Shown here in pieces: positions 40,417 to 48,829 of a stretch of DNA of 64,000 nt (position 1 is its first letter; every line of letters begins with the position of its first letter). The notes under the pieces are model-generated. The model did not search any database. It saw only the letters and a program-made list of their open reading frames with translations, and had not been told where the DNA came from. The DNA is from Oceanobacillus neutriphilus. GTDB lineage: Bacteria > Bacillota > Bacilli > Bacillales > Amphibacillaceae. Location of the stretch: contig NZ_BMLW01000001.1 of the NCBI RefSeq assembly GCF_014645515.1, positions 372,001 through 436,000 of the forward strand. The letters run 5' to 3'. The position numbers and the translations under genes are program-made.

Positions 40417-41325
40417 TCAGCTCTTCAAAAGATTATAATACTCTTTTATAGCATCACTAATTGAATACGAAGGTTTGAAATCCAGCACTTCTTTTGCTTT
40501 TGAACAATCAAGCGGAGGAATTTCATCATAGCCAAAGTCACCGGGACCTATTTGAAATACTGTCCCGGGAAATAGTTTTTTCATTATAGAAACTATTTCT
40601 TCTGTACTTGTTAAATCTCCTGTTCCAATGTTGATCGTTAAACCATTTGCATCTTTATTATTAATGGTTAACCAAATGGCGTTTACTACATCCTTCACAT
40701 AAATATACTCTATCTTTTGATCCATTCCCTTATCTTCTATTATATTTTCACCTTTTAAAGCTTTTTCAAGAATATATTTTATTGGATCATGTGTCACTCT
40801 TCCAGCTCCAAAAACAAACGGTATCCTTAGAGATGTGATATTCATCCCGTATTTTTCATAATAAACCTTCGCAAGGTATTCACCTGTTACTTTGGTTACG
40901 CCATAGATAGAAGCTGGTGCTGGCATAGTTTCTTCATGAAGTTTTGCTGCTTTACTATCTCCATAGATTGCTGCTGAGCTTAAATATATCATTTTCTTCA
41001 CTTGAAAAAGTCTTCCTGCTTCAAACACATTTGAAGTTCCAAGTATATTTGTATTAATTATCTTATTTGGTGAATTTTCAAATCCTTTTGGGTGTGATAC
41101 TCCGCCGCCATGAACAATAATATCTATTTTATATTTTTCTAATACAGACGCTAAGCGCGAGAAATCATCCACATTTCCCTGTTCAAAAGTAAAACATGGA
41201 GAATCGAGATTCTTTTTTTCTGCCATATTTATGTCAAAGCCGACAACATGAAGGTTCTGCTGTAATAAGAGATTTACTAAATAACGGCCGATTAACCCAT
41301 TACTGCCTGTTACTAAAATATTCAA
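40417..41325 (-). CDS. NAD-dependent epimerase/dehydratase (extended SDR)
   Basis: The 302-residue protein has TGSNGLIGRYLV (residues 6-17), the Asp of GFDI for NAD, SSAAIYGDS, and the catalytic YGVTK. The region TNILGTSNVFEA and the substrate part RIPFVFGAGRV are typical of nucleotide-sugar epimerases and related sugar-acid dehydrogenases (UDP-sugar 4-epimerase, DenD-like). Its place as last gene of an amide-hydrolase operon is unusual and suggests a small-molecule substrate rather than a nucleotide sugar. It lies 18 bases after the amidase gene. Confidence 0.82.
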   Translation of the reverse strand: MNILVTGSNGLIGRYLVNLLLQQNLHVVGFDINMAEKKNLDSPCFTFEQGNVDDFSRLASVLEKYKIDIIVHGGGVSHPKGFENSPNKIINTNILGTSNVFEAGRLFQVKKMIYLSSAAIYGDSKAAKLHEETMPAPASIYGVTKVTGEYLAKVYYEKYGMNITSLRIPFVFGAGRVTHDPIKYILEKALKGENIIEDKGMDQKIEYIYVKDVVNAIWLTINNKDANGLTINIGTGDLTSTEEIVSIMKKLFPGTVFQIGPGDFGYDEIPPLDCSKAKEVLDFKPSYSISDAIKEYYNLLKS

Positions 41326-41343
41326 CCTTTATAGTCTCCCTTC

Positions 41344-42714
41344 TTAAGAGTGTTCCCTGAATCTATTTCGGTATAAAAATTTCCCGGAACCAGGTTCTCC
41401 AACTACCTTATTATCTTCAACAATTACTTTACCTCTCGATAAAACATAGTCAATACTCCCCTGCACTTCCATACCTTCATAGACATTATATTCTGTACTC
41501 TGTTTCTGAGATGCTTTTGTAATAACACTGGATTTATTGGGATCGAGAATCACTACATCCCCATCACTGCCAACATTAAGACTGCCTTTCTGAGGATATA
41601 ACCCAAAAATCTTAGCTGGATTCTGACTTGTTATTTCAACAAGCTTTGACATGGAAATTTTCCCTTCACAAACGCCATATTTATAAAGTAATAACAGGGT
41701 ACTTTCTATGCCTGGCAAACCGTTTGGTGCTTTTGTAAAGTTATTTATACCGTTCTCTTTTCCATTTACATATGGATGTGATGCATGGTCAGAGCCGATT
41801 GTTGAAATAGAACCGGATTTAATATTATGCCACAAAGCTTCCTGATCCTTATTCGTTCTTAATGGGGGAGAACAGATGTACTTAACTGCTTCTTTCTCTT
41901 CTTGTTTTAAATACTCTTCATTCAAAACTAAATATTGAGGACAGGTTTCTCCAAAAGCGTTAACACCTTTTTCTTTAGCTCTGACAAATTCTTTCAAGGC
42001 TTCCTCACAAGTTATATGGACAATATATGCCGGTGCTCCCGTTATTTCAGCGATTCGTAAAGCTCTCGCTGTTGCTTCTGCTTCTGTGGCAGGAGGCCTT
42101 GTATAGGCATGATAAATCGGTTTAGTATTATTGCTGTTTAATGCCTCTTCTACAAGACAATCTATTACACTGCCATTTTCAGCATGGATATTGGTTACAA
42201 CTCCAGCTTTTTTGGCTGCTTTCATTAATAAATATAATTCTTCATCGTTCACCATATTTTCTTTGTATGCCATAAATAATTTGATTGATGTAACACCTTC
42301 ATCTGGCAATTTGGAAATCTGTTCAAGTACATCTTTATCACACTTATTTATTATAGAGTGAAAGCTATAGTCTATTAAAGCGTTTTGAGCCTTCTCCTTC
42401 CACTCCGTTAAATCTTCTAAAAATGTTTGAGAATTATCTGGATCTGTATAATTTATTATCGTAGTTACTCCCCCAGCTGCAGCCGCACTTGTTCCTGTTT
42501 CAAAGGCATCCAGAGTTCCTTTAATTCCAAGATGCGTATGCGGGTCTATTAAACCTGGCAGGACATATTTATTTGTTGCATCCAGAATAGTGTCTTCATT
42601 GCCGCCAGTAATCTGATTGGATATCATGTTAATTTTTCCATTATCTATTTTTATGTCTGCTTGAAAGGTTTCGGATGCTGTCACTATTGTCCCGTTCTGT
42701 ATAATTGTAGCCAT
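41344..42714 (-). CDS. Cyclic amidase: dihydropyrimidinase/hydantoinase/allantoinase family
   Basis: This 456-residue metal enzyme opens cyclic diamides. It has His59/His61 in GLIDPHTHLG, the carbamylated lysine candidate Lys145 in TSIKLFMAY, His177 in NIHAENG, His233 in IVHITCEEAL and Asp in GSDHASH. The starting part ATIIQNGTIVTASETFQADIKIDNGKI is normal for the family. AGGAGG just before the ATG at 42714 makes this the start. With the neighbouring M20 carbamoyl hydrolase it would convert a hydantoin or dihydropyrimidine to amino acid, CO2 and ammonia. Which ring is used is open (dihydrouracil, hydantoin, allantoin). Confidence 0.9.
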   Translation of the reverse strand: MATIIQNGTIVTASETFQADIKIDNGKINMISNQITGGNEDTILDATNKYVLPGLIDPHTHLGIKGTLDAFETGTSAAAAGGVTTIINYTDPDNSQTFLEDLTEWKEKAQNALIDYSFHSIINKCDKDVLEQISKLPDEGVTSIKLFMAYKENMVNDEELYLLMKAAKKAGVVTNIHAENGSVIDCLVEEALNSNNTKPIYHAYTRPPATEAEATARALRIAEITGAPAYIVHITCEEALKEFVRAKEKGVNAFGETCPQYLVLNEEYLKQEEKEAVKYICSPPLRTNKDQEALWHNIKSGSISTIGSDHASHPYVNGKENGINNFTKAPNGLPGIESTLLLLYKYGVCEGKISMSKLVEITSQNPAKIFGLYPQKGSLNVGSDGDVVILDPNKSSVITKASQKQSTEYNVYEGMEVQGSIDYVLSRGKVIVEDNKVVGEPGSGKFLYRNRFREHS

Positions 42715-42730
42715 CTTTTTCCTCCTCATT

Positions 42731-43960
42731 TTATTTATTTATATAATGTATCGCAGTTTTTGCTAATAGATTTGTTCCCAGCGTAATATCCTCTGCTTTT
42801 GCAAATTCTTTAGGGTTATGACTTCCATTTTCAGATCTGATAAAAATCATACCCATATCTGTAATTTCTGCCATTAATTGTGCATCATGGCCTCCACCGC
42901 TTGGCATTTCAAACGTCTCCATATCAAGCTCCCGACTTTCCTTCCGCATCGTTTCTAAAATATGTGGTGCTGATTTAGCAGGGTTTGCTTTTAATTTACT
43001 GGTTATTGTATATCGTAAATCCCTGCGTTCACAGATTTCTTTAATTCTTTTTTCGACTGTATCAAGAATAGCTTCTCTGCTTTCTAAATCAGTGTCGCGA
43101 ATGTCAATCACAGTAGAAACTCTACCGGGGATAATATTTACCTGACTTGGCTGAACATCCATTGTAGCAGCTGTCCCCACAGCATTCCCTCCAGATTTAT
43201 TCACAATTTCTTCTACCGCTAAAGCAGTTTCACTAGCCCCTAATAAAGCATCATAGCGTAAATCCATTGGCGTAGCACCAACATGATTAGGTTCTCCTTC
43301 AAAAACTACCTCTGTTAATGACAAGCCCGTAATAGCTGTGACAATACCAACCGGAGCATTCTCGCGGATCAAAATTGGCCCTTGTTCGACATGCATTTCC
43401 AGATATAATTCAAAATCTGTATTCTTTCTTACTGCCTTATCTATATTATCCGCATCTAAGCCAAAATTTTTTAATACTTCATATCTGGATTCACCATTAC
43501 TATCCGTAACTTTAAGGTCTTCTTTTGTTAACTTGCCTGCCATCGCTCTGCTTCCAAACACTCCACCGGATTGAAATCTTGAACCTTCCTCTTCGCAGAA
43601 AGCTATCACTTCCAGTGGACGCATATTAGAGATGCCTTCTTCTTTTAAATGCTGTGCTACTTCTATGCCAGCAATGACACCCACAGTACCGTCATACTTC
43701 CCTCCGTTTCCAACAGAATCAACATGTGAGCCTAATGCAACAGCCTTTAATCCAGGGACATCTCCTTCTTTTCTGCCAATTAAATTTCCAGCCTGGTCCA
43801 GTCTCACATTTAATCCTGCTTCTTCCATCCATTCGCTAATTAACTCCAGACCTTCTCTATATTCTTTCGTTAAGGCTATTCTGGTGACTCCGCCTTCTTC
43901 GGTTTTTCCGATTTGGGCTAGTAATTCTATTCTTTGTTCTAATCTCTCTTTGCTTATCAA
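42731..43960 (-). CDS. M20-family N-carbamoyl amino acid/allantoate hydrolase
   Basis: The 409-residue zinc hydrolase (HyuC/AmaB/AllC group) has the metal motif GSHVDSVGNGGKYDG, the EEEGSRF pair of glutamates, HVEQGPIL and the late GGGHDAQ. It would cleave the ureido group of the product of the cyclic amidase, releasing CO2 and ammonia. GGAGGT stands seven bases before a TTG at 43960, so this is the probable start; the longer ATG frames begin inside or upstream of the site. The gene lies 16 bases before the amidase. Confidence 0.9.
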   Translation of the reverse strand: MISKERLEQRIELLAQIGKTEEGGVTRIALTKEYREGLELISEWMEEAGLNVRLDQAGNLIGRKEGDVPGLKAVALGSHVDSVGNGGKYDGTVGVIAGIEVAQHLKEEGISNMRPLEVIAFCEEEGSRFQSGGVFGSRAMAGKLTKEDLKVTDSNGESRYEVLKNFGLDADNIDKAVRKNTDFELYLEMHVEQGPILIRENAPVGIVTAITGLSLTEVVFEGEPNHVGATPMDLRYDALLGASETALAVEEIVNKSGGNAVGTAATMDVQPSQVNIIPGRVSTVIDIRDTDLESREAILDTVEKRIKEICERRDLRYTITSKLKANPAKSAPHILETMRKESRELDMETFEMPSGGGHDAQLMAEITDMGMIFIRSENGSHNPKEFAKAEDITLGTNLLAKTAIHYINK

Positions 43961-44000
43961 AGTACAAACCTCCATATACTGCATTTTATATATACATTGA

Positions 44001-45464
44001 TTAAATTACATTACTGTTTGTATCTTTCTTTTGAGAATCTGTTATCGCTGTCCGTTTTGACCACATTAAAGCGAGATAAGTAACAGCAGCTACTCCTACA
44101 CCAATAAACCAGTTATAATTATATAAATAACTAATAGATGGAACGATTAATCCGCTATATGCCGCTAAAGCACCTACTATAAAAGCTATTAAACCATTTC
44201 TATTCCACCCTCCATATATCCCGTCATGACGGAATAGGCTTGCAAGGTTATAGTTCATTTTACGAATAATAAAGAAATCTATTAACATAATCCCCAATAC
44301 GGGAGCCATTGTTGCTCCGATTGCTCCCAAAACTACATCTAATGCTCCGCCTTCTTCATACCAAAGCCATGGTGCAGAAATGGCGCCAATCGTTAAAGCT
44401 ATTGCACCTGATTTGCGAAAATTTAATTTTGATGGAGCCAGATTAGTTAAATCATATCCAACTGCTACCCCATTTGTCGCAACATTAACCGATAAAGTGG
44501 ATACTAAAATTGAAAGTGCGCCAACAATAACGATGAAAGGGTTTTCAAATCCAGCTAAAACGTAAATTGGATTTGTTACAGGCTCATCAAAGGCATACAT
44601 CGTTCCTGCTGTAGTCAATAATGCCATTAGCGAAAACAAAATAAACATAGTAGGCATGCCCATTCCTTGCCCTATAATATGATCCTTTTGTGATTTGGAA
44701 AATCTGGTTAGATCAGAAATATTCAAGATTAGGGTTGCTACAGTACCTAGTAAAGCTGTCATCCCAAGAAAGAACGTTGGCCAGAAATCCTCACTGGAAA
44801 TAGTTGAAGGTATGGAAACCAGGTTACCTAATCCACCGGATACATTTACAGCCCAAAATACTAATCCTACTGCAATAACCATGATTACGGGTCCTGCCCA
44901 TGCTTCAAATTTTCTAACACGTTCCATTCCATGTGTAATAACAAGAGCATGTAATGAAAACGTGATAACAAATGCAATAAATTCATTTAATCCGAGTCCT
45001 AAAACATTGATATTTCCCAGGCTATCCCACGCTGGAAAAGAAGATGCAAGAATTACATTAACAGCAATACTGCCAATGTACATATGCACTCCAAACCAGA
45101 ATATCCCCAGACAAGCCCGAATAAATACTGGTATTTGAGCACCTTTCGTTCCAAAGCTGGCACGGATTAATACCGGGAATGGAACCCCATACTTTGAACC
45201 TGAATAACTGTTAAATGCAATGGCAATGAAAGCAACTAAATAAGCGCTGGCAACACAAGCAAAGGCTTGCCAAAAACTCATCCCTGCCACCATTAAATGA
45301 GCAGCTACTTCCCATGCAACAATATTGTGGACAATCCCCATCCAAATTGTAGCGTAAGCCCACCAGGTCCAATTCTTCTTTTCACCTGTTAATGGAGCAA
45401 GATCAGAGTTATACAAATTTTTATTAGGTTCTTTTCCTTCAACTAAAACTCTTTCTTCTTCCAT
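44001..45464 (-). CDS. NCS1-family nucleobase/allantoin/hydantoin permease
   Basis: The 487-residue transporter has 12 hydrophobic segments. It starts with the family motif NLYNSDLAPLTGEKKNWTWWAYATIWMG, and has KYGVPFPVLIRASFGTKGAQIPVFIRA. NCS1 proteins such as PucI and Mhp1 carry allantoin, uracil or hydantoins with a sodium ion or proton. The ATG at 45464 follows GGAGGGATTG; the alternative upstream start is less likely. It sits between the SDR and the hydrolases, so it imports their substrate. Confidence 0.92.
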   Translation of the reverse strand: MEEERVLVEGKEPNKNLYNSDLAPLTGEKKNWTWWAYATIWMGIVHNIVAWEVAAHLMVAGMSFWQAFACVASAYLVAFIAIAFNSYSGSKYGVPFPVLIRASFGTKGAQIPVFIRACLGIFWFGVHMYIGSIAVNVILASSFPAWDSLGNINVLGLGLNEFIAFVITFSLHALVITHGMERVRKFEAWAGPVIMVIAVGLVFWAVNVSGGLGNLVSIPSTISSEDFWPTFFLGMTALLGTVATLILNISDLTRFSKSQKDHIIGQGMGMPTMFILFSLMALLTTAGTMYAFDEPVTNPIYVLAGFENPFIVIVGALSILVSTLSVNVATNGVAVGYDLTNLAPSKLNFRKSGAIALTIGAISAPWLWYEEGGALDVVLGAIGATMAPVLGIMLIDFFIIRKMNYNLASLFRHDGIYGGWNRNGLIAFIVGALAAYSGLIVPSISYLYNYNWFIGVGVAAVTYLALMWSKRTAITDSQKKDTNSNVI

Positions 45465-45514
45465 GACAATCCCTCCATTGTATAAATTGAACATTCTGAA
45501 TTATATCCTTAACC

Positions 45515-46273
45515 TTAGAGCATTACGTCTCCACAATTCGGGCCAAGAGTTTGGCCTGTATAAATATTCCCATCTGGTTCCGAAGCCAGAAAAACAGCAG
45601 TAGGAGCTACTTCTTCCACTTTTCCAAATCGAGGAATCACTAATTCTTTTTGCTTGTTCCCCTTCCATTCATCACTTACTTCCTTCATCAGCTGTGTTTC
45701 AATCGGACCTGGGGCTATGCAGTTTGCTGTAATTCCATATTTCCCGAGTTCCAACGCTACAGACTTCGTAAAACCGATAACTCCTGCTTTAGCAGCAGCA
45801 TAATGGCTATGTTCGACACTTCCTTTTTGAGCAACCTGTGAAGATATATTAATAATCCTGCCAAATTTATTTTTTATCATATATGGAACAGTTAATCTTG
45901 TTGTCAGAAAGATGCTAGTTAAGTTCACTTCTATCATACGGTTCCATGTTAGCGTATCCATTTTATGAATAAGTGTGGGTGTTGATATCCCTGCGCTATT
46001 AACTAAAACATCAATTTTTCCGTAGTTTTCTATTGTATTAGAAATTAGCGTCTGTGCTGTATCCTCTTTAGAAATATCTCCTTCCGTTATTATTACCCGG
46101 TCTCCATACTGATTCATTTCTTTTTTAAATGCTTCTTTTTCCTCGATATTTCTAGCCAAATAATTTATCGATACTTTCGCGCCTTCTTGCAGAAATGATG
46201 TTGCTATTGTATAACCGATGCCTCCTCCAGGGCCAGCACCAGTTATAATAGCTACCTTATTTTTCAGTTTCAA
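45515..46273 (-). CDS. Short-chain dehydrogenase/reductase in the hydantoinase-type operon
   Basis: This SDR (252 residues from TTG at 46273) has TGAGPGGGIGYTIAT for cofactor, a classic SSAGIST-like NSAGIS, the catalytic Ser in NISSQVA, and YAAAK. Strand 2 reads VSINYLARN, with Asn-Tyr rather than Asp, which favours NADP. AAGGAG eight bases upstream sets the TTG start; a GTG at 46282 lies inside the site. The C-terminal part EPDGNIYTGQTLGPNCGDVM is of the FabG/YxnA kind. Its substrate is unknown. Confidence 0.86.
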   Translation of the reverse strand: MKLKNKVAIITGAGPGGGIGYTIATSFLQEGAKVSINYLARNIEEKEAFKKEMNQYGDRVIITEGDISKEDTAQTLISNTIENYGKIDVLVNSAGISTPTLIHKMDTLTWNRMIEVNLTSIFLTTRLTVPYMIKNKFGRIINISSQVAQKGSVEHSHYAAAKAGVIGFTKSVALELGKYGITANCIAPGPIETQLMKEVSDEWKGNKQKELVIPRFGKVEEVAPTAVFLASEPDGNIYTGQTLGPNCGDVML

Positions 46274-46294
46274 TTCTACCACTCCTTAAAGCTA

Positions 46295-46663
46295 TTACAA
46301 TTCAGCAATAGCATCGATTTCTAAAGGTATTCCTTTTAAATCACAGCCAATTGTAGTTCTGGCTGGTAAGTTATCTGTGAAAAACTCTTGATAGACTTTG
46401 TCATAGATTTCAAAATCATCTAAGTTAGTTAAATATGTGTTTACTTTAACCACATCTTCCAAACTGCCGCCTGCTGCTTCTAATACATTCTTAACATTAG
46501 TAAGCGCTACTCTAGTCTGTTCTTCGATAGTCTCTGGAACCTTACCAGTTTTTATATCAACCGGTGCCTGTCCTGCAACATACACCGTGTTATTTTTTTT
46601 AGTAGCTTGAGAAAAATGTCCACCCGGCTTTGGAGCCATACTTGTATTAATAATTTCCTTCAT
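46295..46663 (-). CDS. RidA-family (YjgF/YER057c/UK114) protein
   Basis: The 122-residue protein fits the RidA family: an early GHFSQATKKNNTVYVAGQAP, GGSLEDVVKVNTYLTNLDDF and the conserved arginine in LPARTTIGCDLKG. RidA-type enzymes hydrolyse reactive enamines/imines or aminoacrylates; pyrimidine-pathway members (RutC-like) act on aminoacrylate or ureidoacrylate peracids. It is the first structural gene after the regulator, which supports a role in detoxifying or processing a nitrogenous intermediate of this pathway. The ATG follows AAAGGGGAG. Confidence 0.9.
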   Translation of the reverse strand: MKEIINTSMAPKPGGHFSQATKKNNTVYVAGQAPVDIKTGKVPETIEEQTRVALTNVKNVLEAAGGSLEDVVKVNTYLTNLDDFEIYDKVYQEFFTDNLPARTTIGCDLKGIPLEIDAIAEL

Positions 46664-46711
46664 GATAATCTCCCCTTTACTATATTTTGAAACAAATCAT
46701 GTTACTTCTTT

Positions 46712-47371
46712 TTATATTCCTTGCGTGCTGCGCACTGTATCTAAATAGTTGTAGAGTGTGTATTTGGAGATTCCATAGTACTCACAGATTTTATCTCCTG
46801 ACTTTTGAATGAGAAAAGCACCTTTTTCATCCAGATATTTTATCCCCTTTATCTTATCCTCTTTGCTCATATGTGCGACTGGCTTTCCTACATGATTTTG
46901 AGCTTCTTGAATTAAAAGGGCTAATACATCATTCACGTTATTCACAAATACTTCCTTTACATCTGTATTAATTTTATTTAGGTCTGTAAACTCCTTAATA
47001 GATGTTTCAGCCATCATCAAACTTGTGATATCAAAATTAATACATATACATCCAATAGGTTTTCCTTCACTATTTCGGATATACATTGTAGTTGATCTTA
47101 ACATTCTTCCGTCTTTTGTCTTTGTCAGGTAGTTATGTTTATCACCTTCCTGATCCGTTCCTCTCAAAACTTCCAATCCTAAATTCGTTCCTGTATCTCC
47201 CACTTTCCTGCCTGTAACATGGCCATTTTCAATCCGGACAATTAAACCGCTTCCATATTTCTCGTGCTGCGTTAAATCAAGAAGCACAACTTCACAATCA
47301 CTGCCAAACTGTTTAGCAATACCTTTTACGGTCGACGTCAAAAAATCAATTTCCTCATTAATATGTTCCAT
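46712..47371 (-). CDS. YheO/DauR-like regulator (PAS domain plus HTH_22)
   Basis: The 219-residue protein has an N-terminal YheO-like PAS domain (about 5-115, with SDCEVVLLDLTQHEKYGSG and GCICINFDITSLM) and a C-terminal helix-turn-helix (165-215, ending FLIQKSGDKICEYYGISKYTLYNYLD). This is the DauR/YheO architecture; DauR represses D-arginine use. It is the first gene of the operon for RidA, SDR, permease and amide hydrolases. It probably senses their substrate and regulates its own promoter through the direct repeats upstream. Confidence 0.86.
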   Translation of the reverse strand: MEHINEEIDFLTSTVKGIAKQFGSDCEVVLLDLTQHEKYGSGLIVRIENGHVTGRKVGDTGTNLGLEVLRGTDQEGDKHNYLTKTKDGRMLRSTTMYIRNSEGKPIGCICINFDITSLMMAETSIKEFTDLNKINTDVKEVFVNNVNDVLALLIQEAQNHVGKPVAHMSKEDKIKGIKYLDEKGAFLIQKSGDKICEYYGISKYTLYNYLDTVRSTQGI

Positions 47372-47407
47372 TTTAAAGAGCTCCTATCTATGAATATTCA
47401 CAATGTT

Positions 47408-47452
47408 ATACTAATTAATTTTTTTTAGTTTGTCAACATTTTTTTTAGTTTG
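47408..47452 (-). promoter_or_regulatory. Promoter with 15-bp direct repeats, hydantoinase-type operon
   Basis: Reading leftward: -35 TTGACA (47431-47436), 17 bases, -10 TAGTAT (47408-47413). A perfect 15-base direct repeat, ATTTTTTTTAGTTTG, occurs at 47418-47432 and 47438-47452, exactly 20 bases apart (two helical turns), one copy within the spacer and -35, one just upstream. This is a good candidate site for the regulator. Confidence 0.65.
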
Positions 47453-47474
47453 GTTTTTGAGGGATTAGAATATA

Positions 47475-47515
47475 AAAAGAAGAGTAACAGATTCCCATAA
47501 AGAATCTATCACTCT
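47475..47515 (-). terminator. Terminator of the atypical SDR gene
   Basis: Arms 47481-47494 and 47502-47515 (14 bases with two non-canonical pairs); leftward follows TTCTTTTTAT. Confidence 0.75.
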
Positions 47516-47595
47516 TTCTTAACACCGTTTTCTATTTCTTATTCAACTTATTCTGTATTAAAAACACCAGTGTTTATTTTTAGAGCTTATCCAAT

Positions 47596-48384
47596 CTAAT
47601 AAGACTTAACAAACCCGCCATCAATCAACAGTGTCTGTCCAGTAATATACGTATTTCGATAAGATCCTAAAAAGACAGCGGCCTCTGCGAATTCCTCCGG
47701 TGTGCCATATCGGCCGATTGGAATAGAAGCCTGGACTTTATTTTGCCATTCCTTCAGTTCAACCTGGTTCTTCTCTGCATTTTTCTTATCAAGACTCCGC
47801 AATCTATCTGTATCGATTTTGCCCGGCCCGACGATATTAATTAATATCTGGTCCTTTGCATAATCTTCTGCCAGTGATTTGCAAAGGACCTGTACACCGC
47901 TTCTAAATATATTGGAAAGCAGCAGCTCGCTGATCGGTTCTTTAATAGAACTCGATGCAATGTATATAATTCTTCCTTGCCCATTTTCCTTCATTAAAGG
48001 AATTGCTTCTTTTATTGCCCGTACAGAGCTCATTAAAGTCAGTTCAAATGCATCATACCAAGCTGTCTCATCACTGGTTTCAAAATTAATAACCGGCGGT
48101 CCTCCTGCATTACTTACCAGTACATCAAGTACGCCAAAGTGTTCTTTCACAAATGCAAATAAACGGTTGATATCTTCCTTTTTCGAAACATCTGTAACGA
48201 ATGGAATTACTTCACGACCTGTCTGAGTTGAAATTTCATCTGCTGTTTTCTTCAGGGTCTCTTCATTTCTGCCGATAATAATGACAGATGCTCCTTCTTC
48301 TGAATACTTATTCGCAATTTCTCTGCCGATTCCTTTGCTTGAAGCTAAAACTAACACCTTTTTGTTTTTTAATTTCAAATCCAT
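47596..48384 (-). CDS. Atypical SDR-fold protein lacking the YxxxK motif
   Basis: The 262-residue protein has the SDR cofactor motif VLASSKGIGREIA and the SNAGGPP motif and a C-terminus (GQTLLIDGGFVKSY) typical of FabG-like SDRs. At the place of the catalytic YxxxK the sequence reads LSNIFRSGVQVLCKSLA, so tyrosine and lysine become Ser and Arg as I align it. A group of bacterial SDRs of this kind is known, with unclear chemistry. The Arg in IGRNEETL suggests NADP. The ATG follows AGAGGAGCG. It is a single-gene unit between two operons. Confidence 0.8.
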   Translation of the reverse strand: MDLKLKNKKVLVLASSKGIGREIANKYSEEGASVIIIGRNEETLKKTADEISTQTGREVIPFVTDVSKKEDINRLFAFVKEHFGVLDVLVSNAGGPPVINFETSDETAWYDAFELTLMSSVRAIKEAIPLMKENGQGRIIYIASSSIKEPISELLLSNIFRSGVQVLCKSLAEDYAKDQILINIVGPGKIDTDRLRSLDKKNAEKNQVELKEWQNKVQASIPIGRYGTPEEFAEAAVFLGSYRNTYITGQTLLIDGGFVKSY

Positions 48385-48829
48385 TGTTTATCGCTCCTCT
48401 CTTTTTTATTTAATATATCATAGTGGAATTGGTATGGAGAAGGATGCGCAGTTTTTATCGAGAAGAACTGATGACTGTAGAGCTGAAAATCTTTTTCTAA
48501 ATAAAAAACAGCACTCTTTTAAAGACGCTGCAGAAGACATAACTTTCATGAGCATATCAACGATTCTTCACTCGTTAATTTAGGGTTGGCTCCAAAACTC
48601 TTATAAAAGTACGGTGAAGATATCTTTTCCTCTTCCTCCACCGCAGAAGATTACTTTCCTAAATAAGCAAATCTCCCATGTTTATTTTGAATACATCAGG
48701 CATTTCTTCCAGAATCATTCTTCTCTTTTTATTTAAATGAAGGACCCCTCGTCTTCTGATCCACTCCATCAATACCCAAAACTATAGGTCCTCCGCTTAT
48801 TTTTTACAATATCGGACGAGTCTTCTATG
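48385..48829. other. Intergenic stretch, probably decayed
   Basis: This 445-base gap holds no gene I can support. On the minus strand a 36-codon frame near 48650-48770 (opening MEWIRRRGVLHLNKKRR) has no ribosome binding site and is bounded by stops. The stretch has the look of degraded coding sequence. Confidence 0.5.

Noticed and set aside
44001-46663. Purine (allantoin) pathway as the only reading of the hydantoinase-type operon
   Set aside because: Allantoinase, hydantoinase and dihydropyrimidinase, and likewise allantoate hydrolases and carbamoylases, cannot be separated by the motifs I can see; no ureidoglycolate or urate genes are near, so I left the ring open.
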